Shown one piece after another: positions 15,572-22,711 of a stretch of DNA of 31,857 nucleotides. This stretch comes from Saccharothrix sp. ST-888 (GTDB taxonomy: Bacteria; Actinomycetota; Actinomycetes; Streptomycetales; Streptomycetaceae). Location: positions 1-31,857 of the forward strand of contig NZ_JYJF01000086.1 of the NCBI RefSeq assembly GCF_000955975.1, written 5' to 3'. A model generated the notes under the pieces. It saw only the letters and a list, made by a program, of their open reading frames with translations. It ran no database searches and had not been told where the DNA came from. The translations under genes were made by a program, and so were the position numbers. Position 1 is the first letter of the stretch. Each line of letters begins with the position of its first letter.

Positions 15572-16306
15572 GTGCTGACCGTCGATTTCTCCCGCTTCCC
15601 GCTCGCCCCCGGCGACCGGGTGCTCGACCTGGGCTGCGGCGGGGGCCGACACGCGTTCGAGTGCTACCGGCGCGGTGCCAACGTCGTCGCCCTGGACCAG
15701 AACGGCGAGGAGATCGCCGAGGTGCGCAAGTGGTTCGCGGCGATGGAGCAGGCCGGTGAGGCTCCGGCGGGCGCCTCGGCGGTCGCGATGGAGGGCAACG
15801 CGCTGGCGCTGCCCTTCGAGGACGACACCTTCGACCGGATCATCATTTCCGAGGTGATGGAGCACATACCCGACGACAAGGGCGTGCTCGCCGAGATGGT
15901 CCGGGTGCTGAAGCCTGGCGGGCTGCTCGCCGTCACCGTGCCGCGCTACCTGCCCGAGAAGATCTGCTGGGCGCTCTCCGACGAGTACCACGAGGTCGAG
16001 GGCGGCCACATCCGGATCTACCGGGGCGACGAACTGGTCGAGAAGGTCAGGGACGCCGGCCTCACCCCCTACGGCACCCACCACGCGCACGCGCTGCACT
16101 CGCCGTACTGGTGGATCAAGTGCGCGGTCGGCGTCAACAACGACAAGGCGCTGCCGGTCAAGGCCTACCACCAGCTGCTGGTCTGGGACATCGTCGGCAC
16201 CCCCGTCATCAGCACGCTCACCAAGGCCGCCGAGAAGGCGCTCAACCCCGTGATCGGCAAGAGCTTCGTCGTGTACGCCTCCAAGCCGCACCGGGCAGCC
16301 GAGTGA
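15572..16306 (+). CDS. class I SAM-dependent methyltransferase
   Basis: 244-residue Methyltransf_11-type enzyme. Motif I VLDLGCGGG (17-25), an acidic post-I residue (VVALDQNG), motif II region DDTFDRIIISEVMEHI and motif III LKPGGLLAVTVPR are all present. The C-terminal half (HIRIYRGDELVEKVRDAGL, then WWIKCAVGVNN) probably forms the substrate cap. No export signal. GTG start six bases after GGGAG. Its TGA overlaps the GTG of the toroid gene, so the two are translationally coupled. With the GT4 gene upstream a sugar or glycolipid acceptor is likely, but this is inference; small-molecule or lipid O-methylation is also possible. Confidence 0.9.
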   Translation: MLTVDFSRFPLAPGDRVLDLGCGGGRHAFECYRRGANVVALDQNGEEIAEVRKWFAAMEQAGEAPAGASAVAMEGNALALPFEDDTFDRIIISEVMEHIPDDKGVLAEMVRVLKPGGLLAVTVPRYLPEKICWALSDEYHEVEGGHIRIYRGDELVEKVRDAGLTPYGTHHAHALHSPYWWIKCAVGVNNDKALPVKAYHQLLVWDIVGTPVISTLTKAAEKALNPVIGKSFVVYASKPHRAAE

Positions 16307-17361
16307 CCGCCGCCGTTCCGGAGGCCCTGCTGCTGGACGGCGTGCTGGACGCCGAGCAGGCCGCCGCGACCGTGCGCTCCATCCTCGCCGACCAGCAGCC
16401 GGACGGTGCCATCCCGTGGTTCCGGGGCGGCCACCTCGACCCCTGGGACCACACCGAGGCCGCGATGGCCCTCGACACCGCGGGCGAGCACGCCGCCGCC
16501 GAGGCCGCCTACCGCTGGCTGGCCGAGCAGCAGAACCCGGACGGCTCCTGGTACGCCGCCTACACCGGGGGCGAGGTGACCAACACGTCGAAGGAGACCA
16601 ACTTCTGCGCGTACATCGCCGTCGGCGCCTGGCACCACCACCTCAGCACCGGTGACGACGCCTTCCTGGAATGGCTCTGGCCCGTCGTCCGCCGCGCCCT
16701 CGACTTCACCGTCGCGCTGCGGCTGCCCGACGGCCCGATCGCCTGGCGCCTCGACGAGGACGGCACCGCACCGCAGGAGGCGCTGCTCACCGGCTCGTCC
16801 AGCATCCTGCACGCGCTGCGCTGCGGACTCGCGGTCGCCGACTACCTCGAAGAGCCGCAGCCCGACTGGGAGCTGGCGGCCGGACGGCTGCGCCACGCGA
16901 TCGCCGAGCACCCCGAGCGGTTCCTCGACAAGGACCGCTACTCGATGGACTGGTACTACCCCGTCCTCGGCACCGCGCTGCGCGGTGCCGCCGCCGCGCA
17001 GCGGATCGAGCGCGACTGGGACCGCTTCGTGGTGCCCGGCCTGGGCGTGCGCTGCGTCAGCGACCGGCCCTGGGTGACCGGCGGCGAGAGCGCCGAACTC
17101 GCCCTCGCCCTCTGGGCGGTGGGACAGTCCGACCGCGCGGTGGAGATCCTCCGATGGATCCAGCACCTGCGGCACACCGACGGCTCCTACTGGACCGGCT
17201 ACGTCTTCGAGGACGACGCCGTCTGGCCCGAGGAGCGCACCACCTGGACCGCGGGCGCACTCCTGCTGGCCGTCGCCGCACTCGGCGGCGACCACGCCAC
17301 GGTGGCGGTCTTCGGCGGCGAGCAGCTGCCCAGCGGACTGGTCGTCAACGACTGCTGCTGA
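16303..17361 (+). CDS. cytoplasmic alpha/alpha-toroid protein (prenyltransferase-like or six-hairpin glycosidase-like)
   Basis: 352 residues without signal peptide or membrane helix. Repeated helical hairpins with the motif QxxDG(S/A) are seen: QQPDGAIPWF, QQNPDGSWYAAY, LRHTDGSYWTGY. Such repeats occur both in prenyltransferase/squalene-cyclase proteins and in six-hairpin glycosidases. Conserved-looking acids in aromatic contexts (DPWDHTEAAMAL, SMDWYYP, WPEERTTWTAGA) and a glycosyltransferase in the same cluster favour a carbohydrate-active role. No DxDD cyclase motif is seen. The GTG start overlaps the methyltransferase stop (GTGA). A very strong terminator follows. The chain ends DCC. The function is not established. 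Confidence 0.82.
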   Translation: MTAAVPEALLLDGVLDAEQAAATVRSILADQQPDGAIPWFRGGHLDPWDHTEAAMALDTAGEHAAAEAAYRWLAEQQNPDGSWYAAYTGGEVTNTSKETNFCAYIAVGAWHHHLSTGDDAFLEWLWPVVRRALDFTVALRLPDGPIAWRLDEDGTAPQEALLTGSSSILHALRCGLAVADYLEEPQPDWELAAGRLRHAIAEHPERFLDKDRYSMDWYYPVLGTALRGAAAAQRIERDWDRFVVPGLGVRCVSDRPWVTGGESAELALALWAVGQSDRAVEILRWIQHLRHTDGSYWTGYVFEDDAVWPEERTTWTAGALLLAVAALGGDHATVAVFGGEQLPSGLVVNDCC

Positions 17362-17391
17362 GGCCGTCGGGCGCTCTCCCGGACTTCTGGG

Positions 17392-17448
17392 ACCACAACG
17401 GCCTGCGGCCGCCGGAGAAAGGTTCCGGCGGCCGCAGGCCGTTGTGGT
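17392..17448. terminator. 25-bp bidirectional terminator hairpin
   Basis: A perfect 25-bp inverted repeat (17392-17416 with 17424-17448) with a seven-base loop, lying between the convergent ends of the toroid gene and the Gln/Pro-rich membrane protein gene. Confidence 0.92.
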
Positions 17449-17459
17449 GTTCCGTCGGA

Positions 17460-18566
17460 TCAGCCGCGCTGGATGTCCGAGACGTCGCTCAGCAGCCCGT
17501 GGGTACCGCTCGGCAGCTGGGCGACCAGAGCGGTGCCGCGCTGCTCGACGGCCAGGTACCAGGTGCCCGGGACGAGCTCGCCGACCGGCGGGCCCGCCGG
17601 GTTGTCCTTCGGGGTGACCTGACGGGTGACCGGGACGGCGAACCAGAACGGCGCGAAGTCGGCCGCGGGTGCGGGTGCGGCCGCCGGGGTCGGTGCCGGT
17701 GCGGCGGCCTGCTCGGCCTGCGGCTGGGCGGCGGCCGGAGCCGGGTAGCCGTAGCTGCCCTGCGGCCGCCCGCCGTACGGCGAGTCGTTCTGCGGGACGC
17801 CACCGTGCTCGGCGGCCGCCGGGGCGGGGTAGCCGTAGGGGCTGGGCTGGCCGGGCTGTCCGGTGTGGGCCTGCTGAGTCGGCTGCCCCTGCTGGCCGGG
17901 GTAGCCGAACTGGTCGGGCTGACCCGCCTGGCCGGGCTGGCCCGGCTGGCCGTACGGCTCCGGCTGGCCCGGCTGGCCGTACGGCTCATGCTGGCCGGGC
18001 TGACCGCCGCCGGCCGGCTGGTACGCGGCGTAGCCCTGCGGAGTCGGAGTCGCGGACTTCTCGGGCACCAGCGGCCCCTGCAGTGCGGGCACCAGCGGGC
18101 CGCCCGCGGCCGCGCCGGCCAGCACCACGAGCGCGAGCAGCGCGAGCCAGGCGCCGAAGCCGCTGCTGGTGGTGCTGCTGATGGTGATCCCGCCCAGGCC
18201 CGTGCTGGAGGTGTCGGCGGGGCCGCCGGCGAGCGACCACAGGCCGGACCAGAGCGCGGCGACCGCGAGTGCGATGCCCCACTGGTCCAGGCGCAGGCCG
18301 AGCACCTGGCGGGTGGCCGCGGCCTGGCCCTGGAAGCGCTGGAGCAGGATCAGCACGGCGGCGATGATGCCGAGCAGGAAGACCGAGGGGAGCACCGGGA
18401 ACAGCGCGGTCGACCAGGCGCTCACCGAGGCCGAGTGGCACTGCTGACCGCCCTTCGGGCCGGAGCAGAGACTGGAGCTGCGGTACGGCAGGAAGGAGGC
18501 GATGAGCAGGAGGAGGGCCGCACCTGCGACGGCGGCGTCTCCTCTGGTGAGAGCGCGCAGATTCAC
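17460..18566 (-). CDS. four-TM membrane protein with Gln/Pro/Tyr-rich tail
   Basis: 368 residues. The first 155 hold four membrane helices (about 11-27, 55-76, 95-113, 138-155), with a Cys pair in the first outer loop (LCSGPKGGQQC). The remainder is a Pro/Gly/Gln/Tyr-rich tail with four nonapeptide repeats and a short folded-looking C-terminus (FAPFWFAVPV to GTWYLAVEQRG). The layout resembles the DUF5336-type proteins of actinobacteria (four helices plus a proline-rich tail), but I cannot confirm membership. The frame runs to 18683; the GTG at 18566 is chosen because GAGGGG lies seven bases upstream and membrane helices begin soon after. The amidase gene lies 177 bases upstream on the same strand. 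Function unknown. Confidence 0.78.
   Translation of the reverse strand: MNLRALTRGDAAVAGAALLLLIASFLPYRSSSLCSGPKGGQQCHSASVSAWSTALFPVLPSVFLLGIIAAVLILLQRFQGQAAATRQVLGLRLDQWGIALAVAALWSGLWSLAGGPADTSSTGLGGITISSTTSSGFGAWLALLALVVLAGAAAGGPLVPALQGPLVPEKSATPTPQGYAAYQPAGGGQPGQHEPYGQPGQPEPYGQPGQPGQAGQPDQFGYPGQQGQPTQQAHTGQPGQPSPYGYPAPAAAEHGGVPQNDSPYGGRPQGSYGYPAPAAAQPQAEQAAAPAPTPAAAPAPAADFAPFWFAVPVTRQVTPKDNPAGPPVGELVPGTWYLAVEQRGTALVAQLPSGTHGLLSDVSDIQRG
17895..18002 (-). repeat. four nonapeptide repeats (27-bp units)
   Basis: Residues 189-224 of the membrane protein read QPGQHEPYG, QPGQPEPYG, QPGQPGQAG, QPDQFGYPG. The DNA keeps a 27-bp period, clearest in the first two units, as expected of replication-slippage expansion in a disordered tail. 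Confidence 0.75.
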
Positions 18567-18743
18567 TAACGTTCCCCTCGTCGGCGTGTCGTGGACGGCG
18601 GTTGGATGGTCGGTCGACCGGCCGGGCGGGATGCCCGAACCGGGCAAAAGCCTAGGGCCAAGCTGTTCACAACGGCACAGCACCCTCCGGAACCGCCCCG
18701 AATCCTCGCAGATCGCCGGAGCCGGGCGCGGTCCGAGGAGGAC

Positions 18744-19697
18744 TCAGCCGGCGGGGTTGGTGAGGTAGGCGGTCAGCGCGTCGGCGATGCCCTGGGCGGC
18801 CAGCTGGCGCCACTGGGGGTCGCTCATCCGCTGGGCGTCCCCGGCGTTGCGCATGTTGCCGCACTCGATGAACACCTTGGGCACCTTGGACAGGTTGAGC
18901 CCGCCCAGGTCGCTGCGGGTGTCCAGGCCCTGCTCGCCGATGTAGTCCGCGTACGGCTCGCCGGTCGCGGCCTTGAAGGTGTCCCGCAGTGTCACGCCGA
19001 GGCGGTGCGAGGGGTCGACGATCGCCGAGGTGTCCGCGATGCCCGCGGCCACCTTGGCGGGCAGGATCACGTGGAAGCCGCTGACGGACGCCGGTGCGCC
19101 GTCGCCGTGCACCGAGACGACGGCATCCGCGTGTGCGGCGTTCCCGATCGCGGCGCGCTCGTCGATGCACGGACCGTACGCGCGGTCGCCGTCCTGGGTG
19201 AGCACCACCTTCGCCCCCCGGGCCTGGAGGATCGCCCGGGCGCGGTGCGAGACGTCCAGGGTGTAGGCGGCCTCGCTGTACCCGGCGTCGGTCTCGGTAC
19301 CGGTGGTGTCGCACTCCTTGCGCGCGTTGCCGATGTCGACCAGCTGGTTGATCTCGGTGGTGTGGTCGGCGTTGTCGGAGTTGTGCCCGGGGTCGAGCAC
19401 CACCGTCCGGCCCGCCAGCGTGCCGGCGCCGGACGCCGAGGCGGACGGGCTCGCGCTCGCGCCCGGGCCGCCGCTCGGGCTGCCACCCGGACTCGGGACC
19501 TCGGCGGCGCCGGGCGCGCTGCTCGCCGCAGACGGGTCCGGGGACGTGTTGGCGGCTGCGGGGGAGGAGCCACCGGCCAGTGCCTGCCAGCCGAACCAGC
19601 CGGCGAAGCAGAGCGGTACGGCGGCGCAGCCGAGCACGGTCAGTCGGAATCGGGTGGAGCGGCGGGGGGCGGGGCGCTCATCGGTGGTGCCGTTCAC
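18744..19697 (-). CDS. membrane-anchored N-acetylmuramoyl-L-alanine amidase (Amidase_3)
   Basis: 317 residues. An N-terminal membrane helix (about 17-41) is followed by a low-complexity Ser/Pro/Ala linker (43-92), then an Amidase_3 zinc domain (95-317). Zinc ligands and catalytic acid are in place: His105 (LDPGHN), Glu142 (YSEAAY), His197 (VSVHGDG) and Glu278 (FIECGNMRNAGDAQR). It cleaves the amide between MurNAc and L-Ala of peptidoglycan outside the membrane. The GTG at 19697 starts seven bases after the stop of the Pro-rich membrane protein gene, so the two form an operon; the longer frame to 19898 overlaps that gene and is rejected. A wall-remodelling role fits both gene and context. Confidence 0.9.
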   Translation of the reverse strand: MNGTTDERPAPRRSTRFRLTVLGCAAVPLCFAGWFGWQALAGGSSPAAANTSPDPSAASSAPGAAEVPSPGGSPSGGPGASASPSASASGAGTLAGRTVVLDPGHNSDNADHTTEINQLVDIGNARKECDTTGTETDAGYSEAAYTLDVSHRARAILQARGAKVVLTQDGDRAYGPCIDERAAIGNAAHADAVVSVHGDGAPASVSGFHVILPAKVAAGIADTSAIVDPSHRLGVTLRDTFKAATGEPYADYIGEQGLDTRSDLGGLNLSKVPKVFIECGNMRNAGDAQRMSDPQWRQLAAQGIADALTAYLTNPAG

Positions 19698-19704
19698 GAG
19701 AGGT

Positions 19705-21111
19705 TCAGATCCTGTCCCAGGTGCGCGACGGCAGGTTGTAGACACCTGCCATGGAGTTCCACTTGGCGACGAAGTCCTTCTTCGTCTGCGTGGCCTGCGG
19801 GTTGAGGTCGTTGGCCCGCTTGAGGTCGTCGGTGCCGGGCGCGGCACCGTTGGTGCAGCCACGGCTGCCCACGGTGCGCGCCCAGGCTGCGTACGCACGG
19901 TCGATGTCGCCGGACTGCTGCCAGGCGCTGCGCAGTGTCTGCGCCGCGTCCGCGCCGCCCGGCAGCTGGCCGAGGTCCAGCTTCGCCAGGTCGGCTATCA
20001 GCTGGTCGCGCTGGGCGGCCCCGGTCTCGAAGACCTGGACGGCGCCGTCGATCTCGGACTTCGCCGGGCAGCTGTTCACCATCGCCACCGCGTTGCCGAT
20101 CGGTGCCTTCGCGTTCTCGCCGCGGCTGAGCAGGTCGTCCAGCGACTTCGCCTGGACGGCCGCGTTCGGGCCCGCACCGTCGCTCGCCGAGGCGCTCGGG
20201 GAACCACTCGGCGAGGCACCGGGCGGCGCGGAGCCGGTGTCGCCCGGCGCGGGCGGGGCGGCAGCCGGGGCCGAGGCAGCGGGAGACTGCTGCGCCTGCT
20301 CCTTCGAGCCGCTGCCGGAGTCCGTGAGCAGCCACACCGCGCTGACACCGACCACGATCGCCAGCACCACGCCGACCGCCACGAACAGCGGGGTACGGCT
20401 GCGCGGCCGGTCGCCCTCGTACGGGGCGATCTCCTCGTACTCGGTGGGGCGGGGGTAGCCGGGGCCGGGCACGGGCGGGAAGGCGGACTGGGCCGGTGGG
20501 GACGACGGGAACTGCGGGAACCCCGGCGCCGGACCGGCCGGGGGCCCGAAGCCGGCGGGCGGAGCTGTGGTGGCCAGGTACGGCCGGGCGCCGAGCGGCG
20601 GGCCTTCGTCGCCGACGGCTCCGACTCCGGGCTGCATGCTGGGCGGCACAGCGGGTTGTTGCAGGCCGGGCGGCGCGGCGAACGGAGTGGCGGGGGGCAG
20701 CGGCGGGATCGGCGGGAGCATCGCGGTCGGCGCGTCCTGCGGCGCGGCGAAGCCGTACGGGGCCGGGGACGGCGAGCCCGACGGGGGCTGCGGCGCACCA
20801 CCCGGCTGGGGCTGGGCACTGTTCCAGGCCTGGCCGCCGGGCGGCTGGAGCGGTGCGCCCTGCGGGGCCGGTGGTCCCTGCGGGAAGGGTGCGCTCTGCG
20901 GGAAGGGTGCGCTCTGCGGCGGCGGGAAGCCGTACGGGGTCGGGAAGGCCGCCCCGGGGGCCTGCGGCTGCCCCGGGGCGCCCGGGGGAGCACCGGACGG
21001 GACCTGGCCGCCGGGCCGGTCCTGGGCCGGTTTGCGGCGCACCCAACCGCCGGCCCCACCGCGTGCGGTGGGATCCCAGACCGCCGGAGCGGTGTCGTCC
21101 TGGTCGGTCAT
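19705..21111 (-). CDS. proline-rich single-TM membrane protein
   Basis: 468 residues. About 220 residues of Pro/Gly/Ala/Gln-rich disordered sequence lie in the cytoplasm, including a duplicated QSAPFP unit. An acidic/basic stretch (YEEIAPYEGDRPRSR) precedes one membrane helix (LFVAVGVVLAIVVGVSAVWLL). Outside are a Ser/Ala/Pro linker and a helical C-terminal domain of about 150 residues with two Cys (NSCPAK, SRGCTNG). No enzyme motif is visible. The ATG at 21111 (MTDQDD) is preferred over an upstream in-frame start at 21150, because GAGG lies just before it. It is the first gene of an operon with the amidase, so a role in targeting or controlling wall hydrolysis is plausible but unproven. Confidence 0.8.
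   Translation of the reverse strand: MTDQDDTAPAVWDPTARGGAGGWVRRKPAQDRPGGQVPSGAPPGAPGQPQAPGAAFPTPYGFPPPQSAPFPQSAPFPQGPPAPQGAPLQPPGGQAWNSAQPQPGGAPQPPSGSPSPAPYGFAAPQDAPTAMLPPIPPLPPATPFAAPPGLQQPAVPPSMQPGVGAVGDEGPPLGARPYLATTAPPAGFGPPAGPAPGFPQFPSSPPAQSAFPPVPGPGYPRPTEYEEIAPYEGDRPRSRTPLFVAVGVVLAIVVGVSAVWLLTDSGSGSKEQAQQSPAASAPAAAPPAPGDTGSAPPGASPSGSPSASASDGAGPNAAVQAKSLDDLLSRGENAKAPIGNAVAMVNSCPAKSEIDGAVQVFETGAAQRDQLIADLAKLDLGQLPGGADAAQTLRSAWQQSGDIDRAYAAWARTVGSRGCTNGAAPGTDDLKRANDLNPQATQTKKDFVAKWNSMAGVYNLPSRTWDRI
20881..20916 (-). repeat. 18-bp perfect tandem duplication
   Basis: Two identical 18-bp units (20881-20898, 20899-20916) encode the doubled hexapeptide QSAPFP in the disordered N-terminal part of the proline-rich membrane protein. 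Confidence 0.85.
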
Positions 21112-21331
21112 GCCTGGCCTCGCCCCCGCTGTCGTGTGGAACTCGCCCACCCGGTCCGGGTGTTCGCCGACACCGTACCTGTCCTGTCGGCATGGCGGTA
21201 CGGCGGTGCGGCAGCACGGGGAGCTCGCGGGGTGGCGGTACTGCTGTGCGGTGCCGCAGAACGGCGGTCTGAGGGAAGACGTTAGAGCATGGGTGATCGT
21301 GCCCGCAGGAGGCCCGCGATCTGCGGTGCGG
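21112..21331. other. intergenic, no gene seen
   Basis: 220 bases between the methyltransferase stop and the ATG of the proline-rich membrane protein, both on the minus strand. It probably holds the promoter of the membrane protein/amidase operon. I found no convincing -35/-10 pair, RNA structure or small gene. Confidence 0.4.
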
Positions 21332-22012
21332 TCAGATTCCCGTAGCGTCCCCGGTACGGCTGCCGCCGCGCCGCAGCACCCGCAGCGAGCCGGTGACCGA
21401 CACCTCCTCGAAGCCCTCCGCCAGCGCTCGCAGGTAGACCCGGTACGGGGCCTGGCCGCCGTCGGCCGGGTCGGGGAAGACGTCGTGGATCACCAGCAGG
21501 CCGTCCTCCGCGAGGTGCGGCACCCAGCCCTCGTAGTCGCCGGTGGCGTGCTCGTCGGTGTGACCGCCGTCGATGAAGACCAGCGCCAGCCGGCCGCCCC
21601 AGACGGCGGCGACCTGCGGGGACCGTCCGACCAGGGCGATCACGTGGTCCTCCAGGCCGGCCTGGTGCAGCGTCCGGCGGAAGCGCGGCAGCGTGTCCAT
21701 CCGCCCGACCTCGGGGTCGACCAGGGTCGGGTCGTGGTACTCCCAGCCCGGCTGCTGCTCCTCCGAGCCCCGGTGGTGGTCCACCGTCAGCGCCACCGTG
21801 CCGGCCGTCCGCGCGGCATCGGCCAGCAGGATCGCCGAGCGCCCGCAGTACGTGCCGATCTCCAGCAGCGGCAGCCCGCCGGTCAGCCGCGCCGCCCCGA
21901 CCGCCGCCGCGTACAGCGCCAGGCCCTCGTCGACCGGCATGAACCCGGTCGCCGCCTCGAACGCCGCCAGCACCTCGGGCGCCGGACGGGTGCTCTCCCG
22001 GAGATCGGTCAT
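21332..22012 (-). CDS. class I SAM-dependent methyltransferase (Methyltransf_24 type)
   Basis: 226 residues. Motif I LLEIGTYCGRSAIL (49-62), a post-I segment ending LTVDHHRGSEEQQPGW, and LVFIDGGHTDEHATGDYEGW (144-163) are typical of the Methyltransf_24/CmcI-like group, in which the FIDGGH aspartate is near the active site. Members modify natural products, sugars or unknown small molecules; the substrate here cannot be told. ATG with GGGAG about eight bases upstream. It lies downstream of the 51-residue peptide gene on the same strand, but 370 bases and a strong hairpin separate them, so it is probably transcribed on its own. Confidence 0.88.
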   Translation of the reverse strand: MTDLRESTRPAPEVLAAFEAATGFMPVDEGLALYAAAVGAARLTGGLPLLEIGTYCGRSAILLADAARTAGTVALTVDHHRGSEEQQPGWEYHDPTLVDPEVGRMDTLPRFRRTLHQAGLEDHVIALVGRSPQVAAVWGGRLALVFIDGGHTDEHATGDYEGWVPHLAEDGLLVIHDVFPDPADGGQAPYRVYLRALAEGFEEVSVTGSLRVLRRGGSRTGDATGI

Positions 22013-22271
22013 GCTGCTGCTCCCTGAGGTCGTGGTCCTGATCGCTGGACCCTACTCGACGGTAGTCCGCCGCCGGCAGCCCGGGGCAGGACCGTCGGGC
22101 CCGGTAGTCGGCTCGGACCGCCTGGCGGCTCCTGAGCACGCACTCCCGGGAGAGGGCCGGCTCGGTAGCGGAGAGGTGATCACCAGCCCGCTCGGGCCGG
22201 GGAAGCGTTCGCCGGTCTCGACGGGTGCCGTGCAGTCAGGGCAGGCGCGGTGCTTCGGGGCATGCTCGGGA

Positions 22272-22306
22272 GGTGGGCACCGAGTGGTGGGCACCGAGTG
22301 GTGGGC
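22272..22306. repeat. 14-bp tandem repeat, two and a half copies
   Basis: GGTGGGCACCGAGT occurs at 22272-22285 and 22286-22299, followed by a half copy GGTGGGC to 22306. It is noncoding and close to the terminator of the small peptide gene; no function is apparent. Confidence 0.85.
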
Positions 22307-22318
22307 CCGGAACGAGGG

Positions 22319-22352
22319 CGACCGAGGGGCCCGGATCGGAGCCCCTCGGTCG
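22319..22352 (-). terminator. terminator of the 51-residue peptide gene
   Basis: A perfect 12-bp stem (22319-22330 with 22341-22352) and ten-base loop, 30 bases after the stop of the small gene when read on the minus strand. Confidence 0.8.
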
Positions 22353-22381
22353 ATGGCCTTCGTGGTACGCGGGCCGAGCGC

Positions 22382-22537
22382 TCAGCGGCGGTGGCGGCCG
22401 TGCGGGTTGGCGTCGGTGGTGTCGTCGGACGCGGTCAGGCCCCGGTGGCGCCCGTGTGCAGTGTCCTCGGCCGTGGCCTCGTCGGCGCCGGGCGCGGTGC
22501 TGTCGTGCTCGGTGGTGTCGGTGAGGGTTTCGGACAT
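22382..22537 (-). CDS. 51-residue acidic peptide with two HGRHR motifs
   Basis: Not recognised. The chain is acidic and Thr-rich (MSETLTDTTEHDSTAPGADE) and carries two units of the form acidic/Thr/Ala stretch plus basic end: EDTAHGRHRG (residues 24-33) and TDANPHGRHRR at the C-terminus (41-51). The two HGRHR segments use different synonymous codons (GGG/CGG versus GGC/CGC), so the motif is kept by selection rather than recent copying. Codon third positions are almost all G or C, supporting a real gene. There is no Cys, signal peptide or membrane segment. The frame could start at 22588, but ATG 22537 begins the typical composition; its Shine-Dalgarno (GGAG) is rather far. A terminator follows. 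The repeated leader/core look suggests a modified peptide precursor or a small metal- or nucleic-acid-binding protein; both are guesses. Confidence 0.72.
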   Translation of the reverse strand: MSETLTDTTEHDSTAPGADEATAEDTAHGRHRGLTASDDTTDANPHGRHRR

Positions 22538-22711
22538 CAGGTTCGTCTTCTCCGTGCGAGGGTGCTGGTCTGTGGTGCCGCCTGGCACCGGTCGGATCCG
22601 GTCGGGGTGCCCACCGCCGGTGGCGCGAATGCGCCGGTACCGGTAGCGCGACCCCGAGCCAGTACGGGGCCACCCTATCGGCCGGCTCGGACGCCGACGC
22701 AGTGGGAAACC
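22538..22711 (-). promoter_or_regulatory. promoter region of the 51-residue peptide gene (weak)
   Basis: Between the second exporter gene and the small gene. A TAGGGT -10-like hexamer (minus strand, 22675-22680) lies about 140 bases before the ATG, without a clear -35 box. A small GGTGCC/GGCACC hairpin (22575-22590) lies in the leader. Confidence 0.25.

Larger units (their letters stand above)
22013..22381. other. 369-base intergenic region with repeat and terminator
   Basis: It holds the terminator of the small peptide gene (22319-22352), a 14-bp tandem repeat (22272-22306), and presumably the promoter of the methyltransferase gene. A weak minus-strand frame (22052-22294) with a CPDC motif is discussed under rejected items. 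I see nothing else that can be supported. Confidence 0.5.

Noticed and set aside
21332..22012. Methyltransferase as a tailoring enzyme of the lanthipeptide cluster
   Set aside because: A separate small gene, a strong terminator and a 370-base gap lie between; nothing ties it to LanA.
22052..22294. Minus-strand 80-codon frame with a CPDC motif and partly good codon bias
   Set aside because: It starts inside a noncoding tandem repeat without a ribosome-binding site, the codon bias fades in the second half, and only one CxxC pair is present. A decayed zinc-ribbon gene remains possible.
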